From Hyphomicrobiales bacterium (GTDB taxonomy: Bacteria; Pseudomonadota; Alphaproteobacteria; Rhizobiales; Rhizobiaceae): a stretch of 40,256 bases of DNA. A program made the position numbers and the translations under genes. The stretch is from contig DUSC01000211.1 of the NCBI GenBank assembly GCA_012842935.1, positions 1 to 40,256 of the forward strand, given 5' to 3'. Within the stretch, counting starts at the first letter, position 1. Each line of letters begins with the position of its first letter. Below are positions 9,587 through 17,112 of this stretch, in pieces. The notes under the pieces were generated by a model that worked only from the letters and a program-made list of their open reading frames with translations, was not told the origin of the DNA and did no database searches.

Positions 9587-10075
9587 ATGGCACGACTGAC
9601 CGACGCCGACCGCCGGTGGCTGCTCACGGCCGGCAGCGCCTCGATGCTCGTGGTGCTGGCAGGTTGCCAGGGCGTGCTGTCGCTCGACCAGACCGAAGGA
9701 AGCTCGGATTCGGCCGAGGCGATCCTCGCCGAGATCCGCGCGCGGAACGGACTTCCGGCGCTCTCGCCCGACGGGAGGCTGGAGCGCGCCGCACGTCAGC
9801 AGGCCGGCTACATGGCGCTGTCGGGAAGGATGGAACACCGCACCGGATGGGGCCGCGACTTCGCGGCGCGCATGAAGGCGAACGGCATCAAGGGGGCGGC
9901 GGCGGAGAACATCGCCTACGGCCGCTGGGAGCCGGGCGAGCTTATACGCATCTGGATGGCTTCGGCGCCACACCGGCGCAACATGCTCGACCCGCGCTTC
10001 ACCCGCTACGGCCTGGGCAACGCCGCGGACGGCAACGGAGGCCGGCGCTACTGGGCGCTGGTGCTGGGCAGCTGA
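9587..10075 (+). CDS. CAP/SCP-domain lipoprotein
   Basis: A 162-residue predicted lipoprotein. A basic N-terminus and hydrophobic stretch end in the lipobox VLAGC, placing the lipidated Cys at residue 27. The mature part is a CAP (cysteine-rich secretory protein/PR-1) domain with the expected order: an MEHRTGWG histidine, AENIAYG near residue 105, and WM.S..HRRNML.PRFTRYGLG. Bacterial CAP proteins are extracytoplasmic; their biochemical role is mostly unknown, so none is assigned. A second ATG at 9582 is out of frame. No strong Shine-Dalgarno is seen. It is transcribed convergently with the amidohydrolase, with a 31-base gap, and seems to be a single gene unrelated to its neighbours. Confidence 0.8.
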   Translation: MARLTDADRRWLLTAGSASMLVVLAGCQGVLSLDQTEGSSDSAEAILAEIRARNGLPALSPDGRLERAARQQAGYMALSGRMEHRTGWGRDFAARMKANGIKGAAAENIAYGRWEPGELIRIWMASAPHRRNMLDPRFTRYGLGNAADGNGGRRYWALVLGS

Positions 10076-10106
10076 GCGGCATGACGGCGGTCCTTCCGGG
10101 GTCGTT

Positions 10107-11384
10107 TCAGTGCTGATGCCGTCTCTCAACGCTCTCCGGACGGCCCGGGAGCGAAAGCCGCACCGGCCGTCTCTCCCGCTCGGCGACGATCCTGCCGCGC
10201 GACACGACGCAGAGCCGCTCGGCGCGCAGGCGGATCGCCTCGACGGGACCGCCGGCGTCGAGCACGACGAGGCTGGCGCGCTTGCCGACCTCCAGGCCGA
10301 GATGGTCGAGCCCCATGATGGACGCGTTGACGCTGGTGACCATGTCGAAGCAGCGCGCCATGTCGGCCGGACTGGTCATCTGCGCGACGTGCAGGCCCAT
10401 GAAGGCGACGTCGAGCATGTCGGCGGTGCCGAGCGGATACCAGGGATCGAGCACGCAGTCCTGGCCGAAGCCGACGCGGATGCCGGCCCTGATCATCTCC
10501 GGCACGCGAGTCATGCCGCGGCGCTTTGGATAGGTGTCGTGGCGACCCTGGATGACGATGTTGATCAGCGGGTTGGGGATGGCCGAGACGCCGGCCTCGG
10601 CGATCAGCGGCAGGAGCTTGGAGACGTAGTAGTTGTCCATCGAGTGCATCGAGGTCAGGTGCGAGCCGGCGACGCGCCCCTGCAATCCGAGCCTCTGGGT
10701 CTCATAGGCCAGTTGCTCGATGTGCCGCGACATCGGGTCGTCGGTCTCGTCGCAATGCATGTCGACCATCAGACCGCGCTCGGCGGCGATCTCGCAGAGC
10801 TCGGTCACCGAGCGGCGGCCGTCGGCCATGGTGCGCTCGAAATGCGGGATGCCGCCGACGACGTCGATGCCGAGGTCAAGCGCCCTGACCGTGTTGCGCA
10901 TGGCGCTCGGGCTCCGGTAGAAGCCGTCCTGCGGGAAGGCGACGAGCTGCAGGTCGAGATACGGCGCCACCTCCCGCTTCACCTCGAGCAGCGCCTCCAC
11001 GGCGAGCAGGCGGTCGTCACAGGTGTCGACATGGCTGCGGATGGCGAGCAGGCCCATCGACACCGCCCAGTCGCAATAGCGCAGCGCGCGCTCCTTGACT
11101 GCCTCGTGGGTGAGCAGCGGTTTCAGCTCGCCCCACAGCGCGATTCCCTCGAGCAGCGTCCCCGACGCGTTGATGCGCGGGATTCCGTAGGAGAGGGTGG
11201 CGTCCATGTGGAAATGCGGGTCGACGAAGGGCGGCGAGACGAGGCAGCCGGACGCGTCGACAACGCGGCCGGCCTCCGCCGTAAGGTTCGGCTCGATCGC
11301 GGCGATCGTCTCGCCGGAAATACCGATGTCGGCCGTGCGGCCGTCGGGCAGCGTACCGCCCTTGACGATAAGGTCGAAACTCAT
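10107..11384 (-). CDS. Cytosine-deaminase-like amidohydrolase
   Basis: A 425-residue metal-dependent amidohydrolase of the CodA type, probably deaminating a pyrimidine or similar ring in the cytoplasm. Residues align with E. coli CodA at a constant offset of four: metal ligands H57 and H59 (HFHMD), H210 and catalytic E213 (HCDETDD), H242 (SHLT), D309 (FGQDC), plus Q152 and the DPWYPLG loop. One active-site position differs: Cys310 replaces CodA D314. It is the last gene of the BMP importer operon, with its ATG overlapping the permease stop (ATGA) and a good purine-rich ribosome site (GGGGGAGAG) upstream. The context supports deamination of an imported base. Alternatives include isoguanine, creatinine or another lactam-type substrate, because CodA-type enzymes are known to be promiscuous. 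Confidence 0.82.
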   Translation of the reverse strand: MSFDLIVKGGTLPDGRTADIGISGETIAAIEPNLTAEAGRVVDASGCLVSPPFVDPHFHMDATLSYGIPRINASGTLLEGIALWGELKPLLTHEAVKERALRYCDWAVSMGLLAIRSHVDTCDDRLLAVEALLEVKREVAPYLDLQLVAFPQDGFYRSPSAMRNTVRALDLGIDVVGGIPHFERTMADGRRSVTELCEIAAERGLMVDMHCDETDDPMSRHIEQLAYETQRLGLQGRVAGSHLTSMHSMDNYYVSKLLPLIAEAGVSAIPNPLINIVIQGRHDTYPKRRGMTRVPEMIRAGIRVGFGQDCVLDPWYPLGTADMLDVAFMGLHVAQMTSPADMARCFDMVTSVNASIMGLDHLGLEVGKRASLVVLDAGGPVEAIRLRAERLCVVSRGRIVAERERRPVRLSLPGRPESVERRHQH

Positions 11385-12322
11385 CTCTCCCCCTTCTGAT
11401 ACGGGATCATGAGCGCCTTGGGATAGGTCGCCCGGCGGGCGACCAGGACCAGCGCCAGGATCGACAGGACATAGGGCAGCATCAGGAACACCTGGTAGGG
11501 CACAATGCCGCCGGCGAGCTGCTGCAGCCTGATCTGGTAGGCGTCGAAGGCGGCGAACAGGATGGCGCCCAGCAGCGCCTTGCCGGGCCGCCAGGAGCCG
11601 AAGACGACGAGGGCGATGGCGATCCAGCCGCGGCCGTTGACCATCTGGAAGAAGAAGGAGTTGAAGGCCGACATGGTCAGGAAGGCGCCGCCTACCGCCA
11701 TCAGCGCGCTGCCGGCCATCACCGCGCCCATGCGGATGCCGGTCACCGAGATGCCTTGCGCCTCGACGGCCGAAGGATTCTCGCCCGCGGCGCGGACGGC
11801 CAGCCCAAGCGGCGTCCGGTAGAGCACCCAGGCGACGACGGCGACCGAAACGAAGGCGAGGTAGGTGAGCGGCGTCTGCGAGAACAGCGCCTCGCCGAGC
11901 ACCGGGATCTTAGACAGGCCGGGGATCGCAAACGGCTGGAACGGCTCGATCTTGGGCGGCGACGTCACCTGCGGCAACGCAAGGCGGTAGGTGAAGTAGG
12001 TCAGGCTGGTGGCGAGCAGGGTGATGCCGATGCCCACCACATGCTGCGAGAGGCCGAGCGGCACGGTGAGCGTGGCGTGGAGCAGGCCGAAGGCCGCGCC
12101 GGCAAACGCCGCGACGAACACACCCGTCCACAGGTCGCCGCCCGAATAGACGGTGAACCAGCCGGCGAAGGCACCGACCGTCATGATGCCCTCGATGCCG
12201 AGGTTGAGCACGCCGGCGCGCTCGCAGACCAGTTCGCCCAGCGTGGCGAAGATCAGGGGCGAGGCAATGCGGATCGCGGCGACCCAGAACGAGGTGGTGA
12301 AGAGGATGTCGAGGGCTTCCAT
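11381..12322 (-). CDS. BMP-family nucleoside ABC transporter, permease 2
   Basis: A 313-residue inner-membrane permease of the branched-chain/ribose superfamily as found in BMP-type nucleoside importers (YufQ/NupQ type). It contains the conserved stretch ERAGVLNLGIEGIM near residue 35, a multi-helix hydrophobic body and the cytoplasmic EAA-like loop RAAGENPSAVEAQGI. The true start is the ATG at 12322 (MEALDILF). The 581-residue ORF-track entry beginning at 13126 is an artefact that extends through permease 1 in another frame. It starts 2 bases after the permease 1 stop and overlaps the deaminase start, so the operon is tightly coupled. Confidence 0.88.
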   Translation of the reverse strand: MEALDILFTTSFWVAAIRIASPLIFATLGELVCERAGVLNLGIEGIMTVGAFAGWFTVYSGGDLWTGVFVAAFAGAAFGLLHATLTVPLGLSQHVVGIGITLLATSLTYFTYRLALPQVTSPPKIEPFQPFAIPGLSKIPVLGEALFSQTPLTYLAFVSVAVVAWVLYRTPLGLAVRAAGENPSAVEAQGISVTGIRMGAVMAGSALMAVGGAFLTMSAFNSFFFQMVNGRGWIAIALVVFGSWRPGKALLGAILFAAFDAYQIRLQQLAGGIVPYQVFLMLPYVLSILALVLVARRATYPKALMIPYQKGER

Positions 12323-12324
12323 CG

Positions 12325-13374
12325 TCACCTCCACCGCACCCTGTACCGCGACAAGAGGATCGCCGTCACCATGGTGAGCAGGGCCGTCGCCACGACGACG
12401 TCGGCGATGTAGCTCGGCACGCCGGCCGAGCGGCTCATGGCGTCGGCGCCGACGAAGATGCCGGCGACAAAGATCGCCGCGGCGACGACGCCGAGCGGAT
12501 TGAGCATGGCGAGCATGGCCACGACGATGCCTGAATAGCCGTAGCCGGGCGACAGATCGAGGGTGAGATTGCCCTTCAGTCCCGCAACTTCCGAGAAGCC
12601 GGCCAGCGCGGCCAGGCCGCCGGACAGCAGCGCCGTCTTCAGGAGCACGGTATCGACCGGGATGCCGGCAAAGCGCGCGGCCTGAGGATTGTGGCCGACG
12701 GCGCGCATCTCGTAGCCGAGCACCGTCTTCTTCATCACCACCCATGTCGCGACCGCAGCGGCGAGCGCCAGCACGAAACCGTAATGCAGGCGCTTTCCAG
12801 TGACGATACGCGGCAGCTGTGCGTCGGCGACGACCTTCGACGATTGCGGCCAGCCGAGGCCCGTCGGGTCTTTCAGCGGCCCCTCTAGCAGCATCGAGAC
12901 AAACAACAGCACGACGAAATTGAGAAGCAGCGTCGTCACCACCTCGTCGACGCCGAATCGGGTCTTGAGAAGCGCAGGGCCAAGCAGGAGAAGCGCGCCC
13001 GCCGCCATCGCGGCGATGGCGATCACAGGAAGCAGGACCGGCTGCGGCAGCGGCAACGCACCGGTGCCGAGCACGACGGTGACGATGCCGCCGGCATAGA
13101 GCTGAGCTTCGGCGCCGATGTTCCACAATTTCGCGCGGAAGGCGACCGCCACCGCCAGCCCGGTGAAGATCAGCGGGGTGGCGCGGGTCAGCGTCTCAAG
13201 CGCGGCGAACTGCGACCCGGCGGCTCCCCTGGCGACGAGCCAAATGACGGAAAAGGGCGAAGCGCCTGCCGCCAGCACGAGGAAGGAGACGAACACCAGG
13301 GTCGCCACGATCGCGCCCAGCGGATAGAGCAGGAGAATGGCGAGCGGCGGAGCGGGTTTCGGTTCAAGCCGCAT
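12325..13374 (-). CDS. BMP-family nucleoside ABC transporter, permease 1
   Basis: A 349-residue permease (YufP/NupP type) that pairs with permease 2. It has about ten hydrophobic segments, the motif FRAKLWNIGAEAQLYAGG near residue 80 and the coupling loop RAVGHNPQAARFAGI. I prefer the ATG at 13374 (MRLEPKP) over the ORF-track ATG at 13389: GGAGAGGG lies 5-6 bases before the former, while nothing like a ribosome site precedes the latter. The ribosome site itself lies at the edge of a palindromic intergenic element (13378-13540) that separates this gene from the ATPase. Function is inferred from operon and family; the transported molecule is probably a nucleoside or nucleobase. Confidence 0.87.
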   Translation of the reverse strand: MRLEPKPAPPLAILLLYPLGAIVATLVFVSFLVLAAGASPFSVIWLVARGAAGSQFAALETLTRATPLIFTGLAVAVAFRAKLWNIGAEAQLYAGGIVTVVLGTGALPLPQPVLLPVIAIAAMAAGALLLLGPALLKTRFGVDEVVTTLLLNFVVLLFVSMLLEGPLKDPTGLGWPQSSKVVADAQLPRIVTGKRLHYGFVLALAAAVATWVVMKKTVLGYEMRAVGHNPQAARFAGIPVDTVLLKTALLSGGLAALAGFSEVAGLKGNLTLDLSPGYGYSGIVVAMLAMLNPLGVVAAAIFVAGIFVGADAMSRSAGVPSYIADVVVATALLTMVTAILLSRYRVRWR

Positions 13375-13377
13375 CAG

Positions 13378-13540
13378 ATCCCTCTCCATTGGCGGGAGGG
13401 TGCCGGGCGCAGCGGCACGGAGGGAGTCGCAACGGGCGGGCGGCTAGGCAACGTCGACGTTGCTCCCCACCGGCGGAAGGGACGCCACCCGGCCGGGCGT
13501 CGTCCGGCCACTGTCCCCTCAAAGGGAAGGTAAAGCACCG
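13378..13540. repeat. RIME-like composite palindromic element, copy 1
   Basis: The intergenic stretch between the ATPase and permease 1 has inverted-repeat ends: CCCTCTCCATTGGCGGGAGG on the left and a related CACTGTCCCCTCAAAGGGAAGG on the right. The arms have cores of the type CACCCGGCCGG...CCGGCCA. It aligns by eye over most of its length with the element at 15074-15236, including the inner TCGACGTTGC. Rhizobial genomes carry many intergenic mosaic elements built from large palindromes, and this resembles them. No open reading frame is supported in it. Confidence 0.6.
13448..13463. repeat. Perfect 16-bp palindrome
   Basis: GCAACGTCGACGTTGC is its own reverse complement and lies at the centre of palindromic element copy 1. 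The corresponding place in copy 2 keeps TCGACGTTGC only. It may be a structural core of the element; a protein-binding role is possible but has no independent support. Confidence 0.6.
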
Positions 13541-13552
13541 AGGACAGGATCC

Positions 13553-15127
13553 TCATGCCGCCGCCTCCCCCTGGTGGCCGGCCATCAGTTCGCCGAGCTG
13601 GGCAATGGTGCGCTCGCCGCGCGCGGAGGCGCCGGAGAGACGGCCGCGCGACATGACGACGATGCGGTCGGACAGCGCCATGATTTCCTCGAGGTCCTCC
13701 GAGATGAGCAGGATCGCGGCTCCGCGCTCGCGTGCCTCCAGCAGCCGCCGGTGGACATAGGAGACTGCACCGACGTCGAGGCCGCGCGTCGGCTGGTTGG
13801 CGAGGATGATCCGCGGCTCCGGATCGAGCGCGCGGCCGAGGATGAGCTTCTGCATGTTGCCGCCCGAAAGCAGCCGGATGCGCGCGTCCGGCGACGGACA
13901 CTTGACGTCGTAGTCGCGGATGATCTCCTCGGCGAAGGCGCGCGCGGCGGCCCAGTCGAGCAGGCCATGGCGGGCGAAGCGCGGACTGCGGTACTGCTCG
14001 GAGATGACGTTCTCGGCGACGCTCATGTCGCCGATCGTGCCGACGGCGTGGCGGTCTTCCGGAATGCGGCCGATGCCGAGGTCGAGCGCAGCCCTCGGCG
14101 ACCAGACGGAGACGACCCTGCCGGCGATCTCGATTTCGCCCGTCGTCGGTATCTCGGTGCCGGCAACAACGCCGGCGAGCGCCGACTGGCCGTTACCGGA
14201 TACGCCGGCGAGACCGGTGATCTCGCCGGCGCGCAACGTCAGCGTGACCCGGTCGAGGCGCGCGCCGGTGCCGCGGCCGCCGGTCGAGACTTCGCGCAGA
14301 ACCAGCAGCGGAGCCCCGCCGCGCAGCGGCGCCACCGGCGGCGACACCACCTCCTGGCCGACCATCAGCGCGGCCAGTTCGGCGCGGCCGCTCGCCGCCG
14401 TCACGCGCTCGCCGGCCAGCCGCCCGGCGCGCAGCACGAGAACGCGGTCACTCACCGCCATGACCTCGGCGAGCTTGTGCGAGATGAAGATGATCGACAG
14501 GCCCTTGGCGACGAGCAGCTTCAGCGTGCCGAACAGCGCCTCGGTCTCGCCCGGGGTGAGCACGGCAGTCGGCTCGTCGAGGATCAGGATGCGCGCGTCG
14601 CGATAGAGCGCCTTGAGGATCTCGACGCGCTGGCGTTCACCCACGGTGAGCGCCGCGATCGTCGAGTCGGGATCGACGAAAAGGCCGAAATCGGCCGAAA
14701 GCGCGCGGATGCGGGCGCGGGCCGCGCCGAGTTCGAACCGCGGCCGCCAAAGCGGCTCGGTGCCCAGCGCGATGTTCTCCACCACCGTCATGTTGTCGGC
14801 CAGCGTGAAGTGCTGGTGGACCATGCCGATGCCCGCCTCCAGCGCCGCCTTCGGATCGCCGGGACGGAGCGGCGCGCCGAAGGCCTCGACGGTCCCCTCG
14901 TCGGCGACGTAGTGACCGAACAGGATGTTCATCAGCGTCGTCTTGCCGGCGCCGTTCTCGCCAAGCAGCGCGATCACCTCGCCGCGCATCAGTTCGAACG
15001 AGATCGCGTCGTTGGCGACCAGCGGGCCGAAACGCTTGGTGATGCCGGAGAGGCGGAGGACGGGTTCGCGCGCGCTCCCTCCCCCTTGAGCGGAGGGTGG
15101 CGGCGAAGCCGCCGGGTGGGTTTGCAT
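13553..15127 (-). CDS. BMP-family nucleoside ABC transporter, double ATP-binding protein
   Basis: A ~524-residue ATPase with two fused nucleotide-binding domains (YufO/NupO, sugar-type architecture). Domain 1 has GENGAGKTT, the signature LTVGERQRVEIL and ILILDEPTAVLTP. Domain 2 has a degenerate Walker A (GVSGNGQSA), LSGGNMQKLILGRAL and IILANQPTRGLD, the asymmetry expected for this class. The ORF-track start at 15214 runs back through repeat DNA. The ATG at 15127 is the best conventional start, but it and the first ~18 codons (MQTHPAASPPPSAQGGG...) lie inside palindromic element copy 2; conserved sequence begins at VLRLSGITKRFG. No clear Shine-Dalgarno precedes the ATG, so the exact start is uncertain. 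The element probably replaced the original translation start. Confidence 0.87.
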   Translation of the reverse strand: MQTHPAASPPPSAQGGGSAREPVLRLSGITKRFGPLVANDAISFELMRGEVIALLGENGAGKTTLMNILFGHYVADEGTVEAFGAPLRPGDPKAALEAGIGMVHQHFTLADNMTVVENIALGTEPLWRPRFELGAARARIRALSADFGLFVDPDSTIAALTVGERQRVEILKALYRDARILILDEPTAVLTPGETEALFGTLKLLVAKGLSIIFISHKLAEVMAVSDRVLVLRAGRLAGERVTAASGRAELAALMVGQEVVSPPVAPLRGGAPLLVLREVSTGGRGTGARLDRVTLTLRAGEITGLAGVSGNGQSALAGVVAGTEIPTTGEIEIAGRVVSVWSPRAALDLGIGRIPEDRHAVGTIGDMSVAENVISEQYRSPRFARHGLLDWAAARAFAEEIIRDYDVKCPSPDARIRLLSGGNMQKLILGRALDPEPRIILANQPTRGLDVGAVSYVHRRLLEARERGAAILLISEDLEEIMALSDRIVVMSRGRLSGASARGERTIAQLGELMAGHQGEAAA

Positions 15128-15236
15128 CGACGGGCTCGACGTTGCCGGTTGAGATCTGATCACGGTGGAACCGGACGGGACCGGCCCCACCCGGCCGGCC
15201 TTCCGGCCAGCCACCCTCCCCCTCGATGGGGAGAGT
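15074..15236. repeat. RIME-like composite palindromic element, copy 2, overlapping the ATPase start
   Basis: The left arm CTCCCTCCCCCTTGAGCGGA and the right arm, ending CTCCCCCTCGATGGGGAGAG, are inverted copies of one unit. Each also contains CCCACCCGGC followed by a small hairpin (GGCGGCTTCGCCGCC on one side, GGCCGGCCTTCCGGCC on the other). It lies between the binding-protein and ATPase genes and continues into the ATPase reading frame. It is related to copy 1, 1.7 kb away in the same operon. Such structures may act as mRNA hairpins between the highly expressed binding protein and the membrane components. Confidence 0.62.
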
Positions 15237-15242
15237 CCGAAC

Positions 15243-16277
15243 TCAGCTCGACTTCGGCTCGTTGTCGTCGATGGCGACGGTGAACGAGCCGTCCTTGATC
15301 GCCGCCTCCCTCGCCGCGACCAGCGCCACGGCTTCCGCCGGCACCTTGCCCTCGAAGGTGCCGAGCGGGGACAGCGAGCATCCGCCAGCCTTCATGAAGG
15401 AGTAGACGCCGTAGTCGTCGGCCTTGAAGGTTCCAGCCTTCACCTCGGCGATCGCCTTGTCGAGCGTCGGCTCGAAGTGCCAGAGCGCGGAGACAACGAC
15501 CGTGTCCGGGTAGTCCGCCTGGGTGTCGATGACGTTGCCGATGGCCAGCACGCCCTTTTCCTTGGCCGCGTCCGAGACGCCGAAGCGCTCGGCGTAGAGC
15601 AGGTCGGCGCCGCCGTCGATCTGGGCGAAGGCGGTCTCCTTGGCCTTGGGCGGATCGAACCAGGAGCCGATGAAGGCGACCTGGAACTTCGCATCGGGAG
15701 CCGTCTCCCTGACGCCGGCCATGAAGGCGTTCATCAGCCGGTTGACCTCGGGGATCGGATAGCCGCCGACCATGCCGATGTTCTTCGACTTGGTCATGGC
15801 GCCGGCGATGATGCCCGACAGGTAGGAGGCGTCCTGAATGTAGTTGTCGAAGACGGCGAAATTGGGCAGCGCCGGATCATGCTTGAAGCTCGACCCCTCC
15901 AGGAAGGCGACGTCAGGATAGTCCTTCGCGACCGCGCGCGCCGCGTCCTCGACGGCGAACACCTCGCCGACGATCAGCTTGTGACCGGCTTCGCAATATT
16001 CGCGCATGACGCGCTCGTAGTCGTTGTTGGAGGTATTTTCCGAGAACACGTACTCGATGTCGCCGCGGTCCCTGGCAGCCATCGCCGCCTTGTGGATGCG
16101 GCTCACCCACTGCTGTTCGACCGGCACCGTGTAGATGGCCGCGACCTTGATCGGGTCGGCGGCGAAGAGGCGGCTCGGGAAGGCACCGGCGGCGGCCATT
16201 GCGCCGCCCGCGCCGGCCGCCTTGAGAAGGGTGCGGCGGCTCACGCCGGACAGGATCCTGCTTGCTGGATTGCTCAT
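15243..16277 (-). CDS. BMP-family substrate-binding lipoprotein-like protein (PnrA/BmpA type), Tat signal
   Basis: A 344-residue periplasmic binding protein of the BMP family, which captures nucleosides or nucleobases for the downstream ATPase and permeases. The N-terminus SRRTLLKAAGAGGAMAAA is a twin-arginine signal (RR at 14-15), ending near the FAADPIKVAAIY junction; no lipobox Cys is seen. The mature protein has the periplasmic-binding fold expected, including IGMVGGYPIPEVNRLMNAF. It is the first gene of the five-gene importer/deaminase operon. The ATG at 16277 is followed by a plausible Tat leader, which supports this start. Ligand identity (purine, pyrimidine or nucleoside) is inferred from the terminal deaminase. 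Confidence 0.88.
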   Translation of the reverse strand: MSNPASRILSGVSRRTLLKAAGAGGAMAAAGAFPSRLFAADPIKVAAIYTVPVEQQWVSRIHKAAMAARDRGDIEYVFSENTSNNDYERVMREYCEAGHKLIVGEVFAVEDAARAVAKDYPDVAFLEGSSFKHDPALPNFAVFDNYIQDASYLSGIIAGAMTKSKNIGMVGGYPIPEVNRLMNAFMAGVRETAPDAKFQVAFIGSWFDPPKAKETAFAQIDGGADLLYAERFGVSDAAKEKGVLAIGNVIDTQADYPDTVVVSALWHFEPTLDKAIAEVKAGTFKADDYGVYSFMKAGGCSLSPLGTFEGKVPAEAVALVAAREAAIKDGSFTVAIDDNEPKSS

Positions 16278-16324
16278 GTGATAGGCCCTCTGGCTGGTTG
16301 GAACGTTCTGACGAACCCCGTCGT

Positions 16325-16343
16325 TTTTTTATCGTTTGGTCAA
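16325..16343 (-). promoter_or_regulatory. Candidate operator/promoter of the BMP importer operon
   Basis: Upstream of the binding-protein gene the minus strand reads TTGACCAAACGATAAA. This contains the half-site TTGACCA of the pyrimidine regulator RutR (TTGACCA-nn-TGGTCAA in E. coli) and can be read as an imperfect inverted repeat TTGACC-AAAC-GATAAA. TTGACC could also be a -35 element, but no convincing -10 follows at 16-18 bases. A pyrimidine-responsive regulator would suit an importer/deaminase operon; this is inference from one site. Confidence 0.35.
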
Positions 16344-16417
16344 CTTTATGAGAAATCCGGAAGCCCTGCAATCGGGATTCCGCAGCGGCAGAACCGCTGT
16401 CCGAAGGCGAACGCGCG

Positions 16418-16984
16418 TCAGAGGCTCGAGGTCGCGGAAACGCCGGCGCCGAGCAGCAGGACGTAAGTGACGACCGCGACCAGCAGGCCGCGGAACGCGA
16501 AGCCGACAAAACGATACTTCTCCCTGTTGATCGCCGAGAGGTTGTCGACGTTGCCGAGATACTGCTCGAACAGGTAGGCCTGGTCGAGCGAGGCGTTGGC
16601 GTTTAGGAAGACTTCGCGATTGCCCGGCCAGCCGCCCCAATAAAGGGAGGTCGATGTCGAACGGTGGCGCGGCAGGACGACCAGGATGGCACTGACCAGG
16701 GAAACCACGACGGCGAGGGCGAGAATTGCCGAGAGCGCGATGGCCAGCGGATCGCCGGAGAGGTAGCGCTGCAGCTTGAAGACTCCCCTGCCCTCCGCCG
16801 AGGAGACCAGGAAGGCGAGCATGAAGGTGAAGATGTAAGCCGCCTTCTGGTCGGCGATGCGGATCTGGTCGTAGTAGATGTCGTTGATCTTCTTCAGGTG
16901 ATCGAGGTAGTGCGGCGAACCGATCGCCCCCGTCGCGGTCGACGCCGGGGCGGCTGCCTCCACGCTCTTCTTTCTGGTCGCCAT
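16418..16984 (-). CDS. PycTM-like (DUF5706) membrane protein
   Basis: A 188-residue inner-membrane protein resembling the Pycsar effector transmembrane family (PycTM, DUF5706). A charged N-terminal tail is followed by an amphipathic stretch ending in the family-like motif IADQKAAY (43-50). Hydrophobic helices lie at about 47-63, 80-104 and 160-181. The segment before the last helix, YLGNVDNLSAINREKYRF, resembles the conserved 'Ls.i...K' element. In Pycsar defence, PycTM senses cyclic pyrimidine nucleotides and disrupts the membrane. Here no dedicated PycC is adjacent, but the divergent operon encodes a class III cyclase. The start at 16984 (MATRKK) is preceded by GAGGGGCGG; the longer ORF-track form has no support. 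Family assignment was made by eye and is moderately sure; function is not established. Confidence 0.6.
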   Translation of the reverse strand: MATRKKSVEAAAPASTATGAIGSPHYLDHLKKINDIYYDQIRIADQKAAYIFTFMLAFLVSSAEGRGVFKLQRYLSGDPLAIALSAILALAVVVSLVSAILVVLPRHRSTSTSLYWGGWPGNREVFLNANASLDQAYLFEQYLGNVDNLSAINREKYRFVGFAFRGLLVAVVTYVLLLGAGVSATSSL

Positions 16985-17054
16985 GCCCGCCCCTCGCCGT
17001 CCACAACAATCTGCCGGATGATTGCCGCATGCGCGCCTCGCCGGCAACGGTTTC

Positions 17055-17083
17055 TTGACAGGCTCCGCGCCTTGCTCGCATAT
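17055..17083 (+). promoter_or_regulatory. Candidate promoter of the FecR/cyclase operon
   Basis: TTGACA (17055-17060), a perfect -35 hexamer, is followed after 17 bases by GCATAT (17078-17083), or CATATC with an 18-base spacer. It lies about 30-55 bases upstream of the FecR-protein ATG, in the 128-base gap shared with the divergently transcribed PycTM-like gene. Confidence 0.45.
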
Positions 17084-17112
17084 CCCGCCCGAGGGATGCA
17101 TCACACAACGTC

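Noticed and set aside
13460-15283. 607-residue plus-strand ORF across the double ABC ATPase
   Set aside because: Antisense shadow; the minus strand shows two complete ATPase motif sets.
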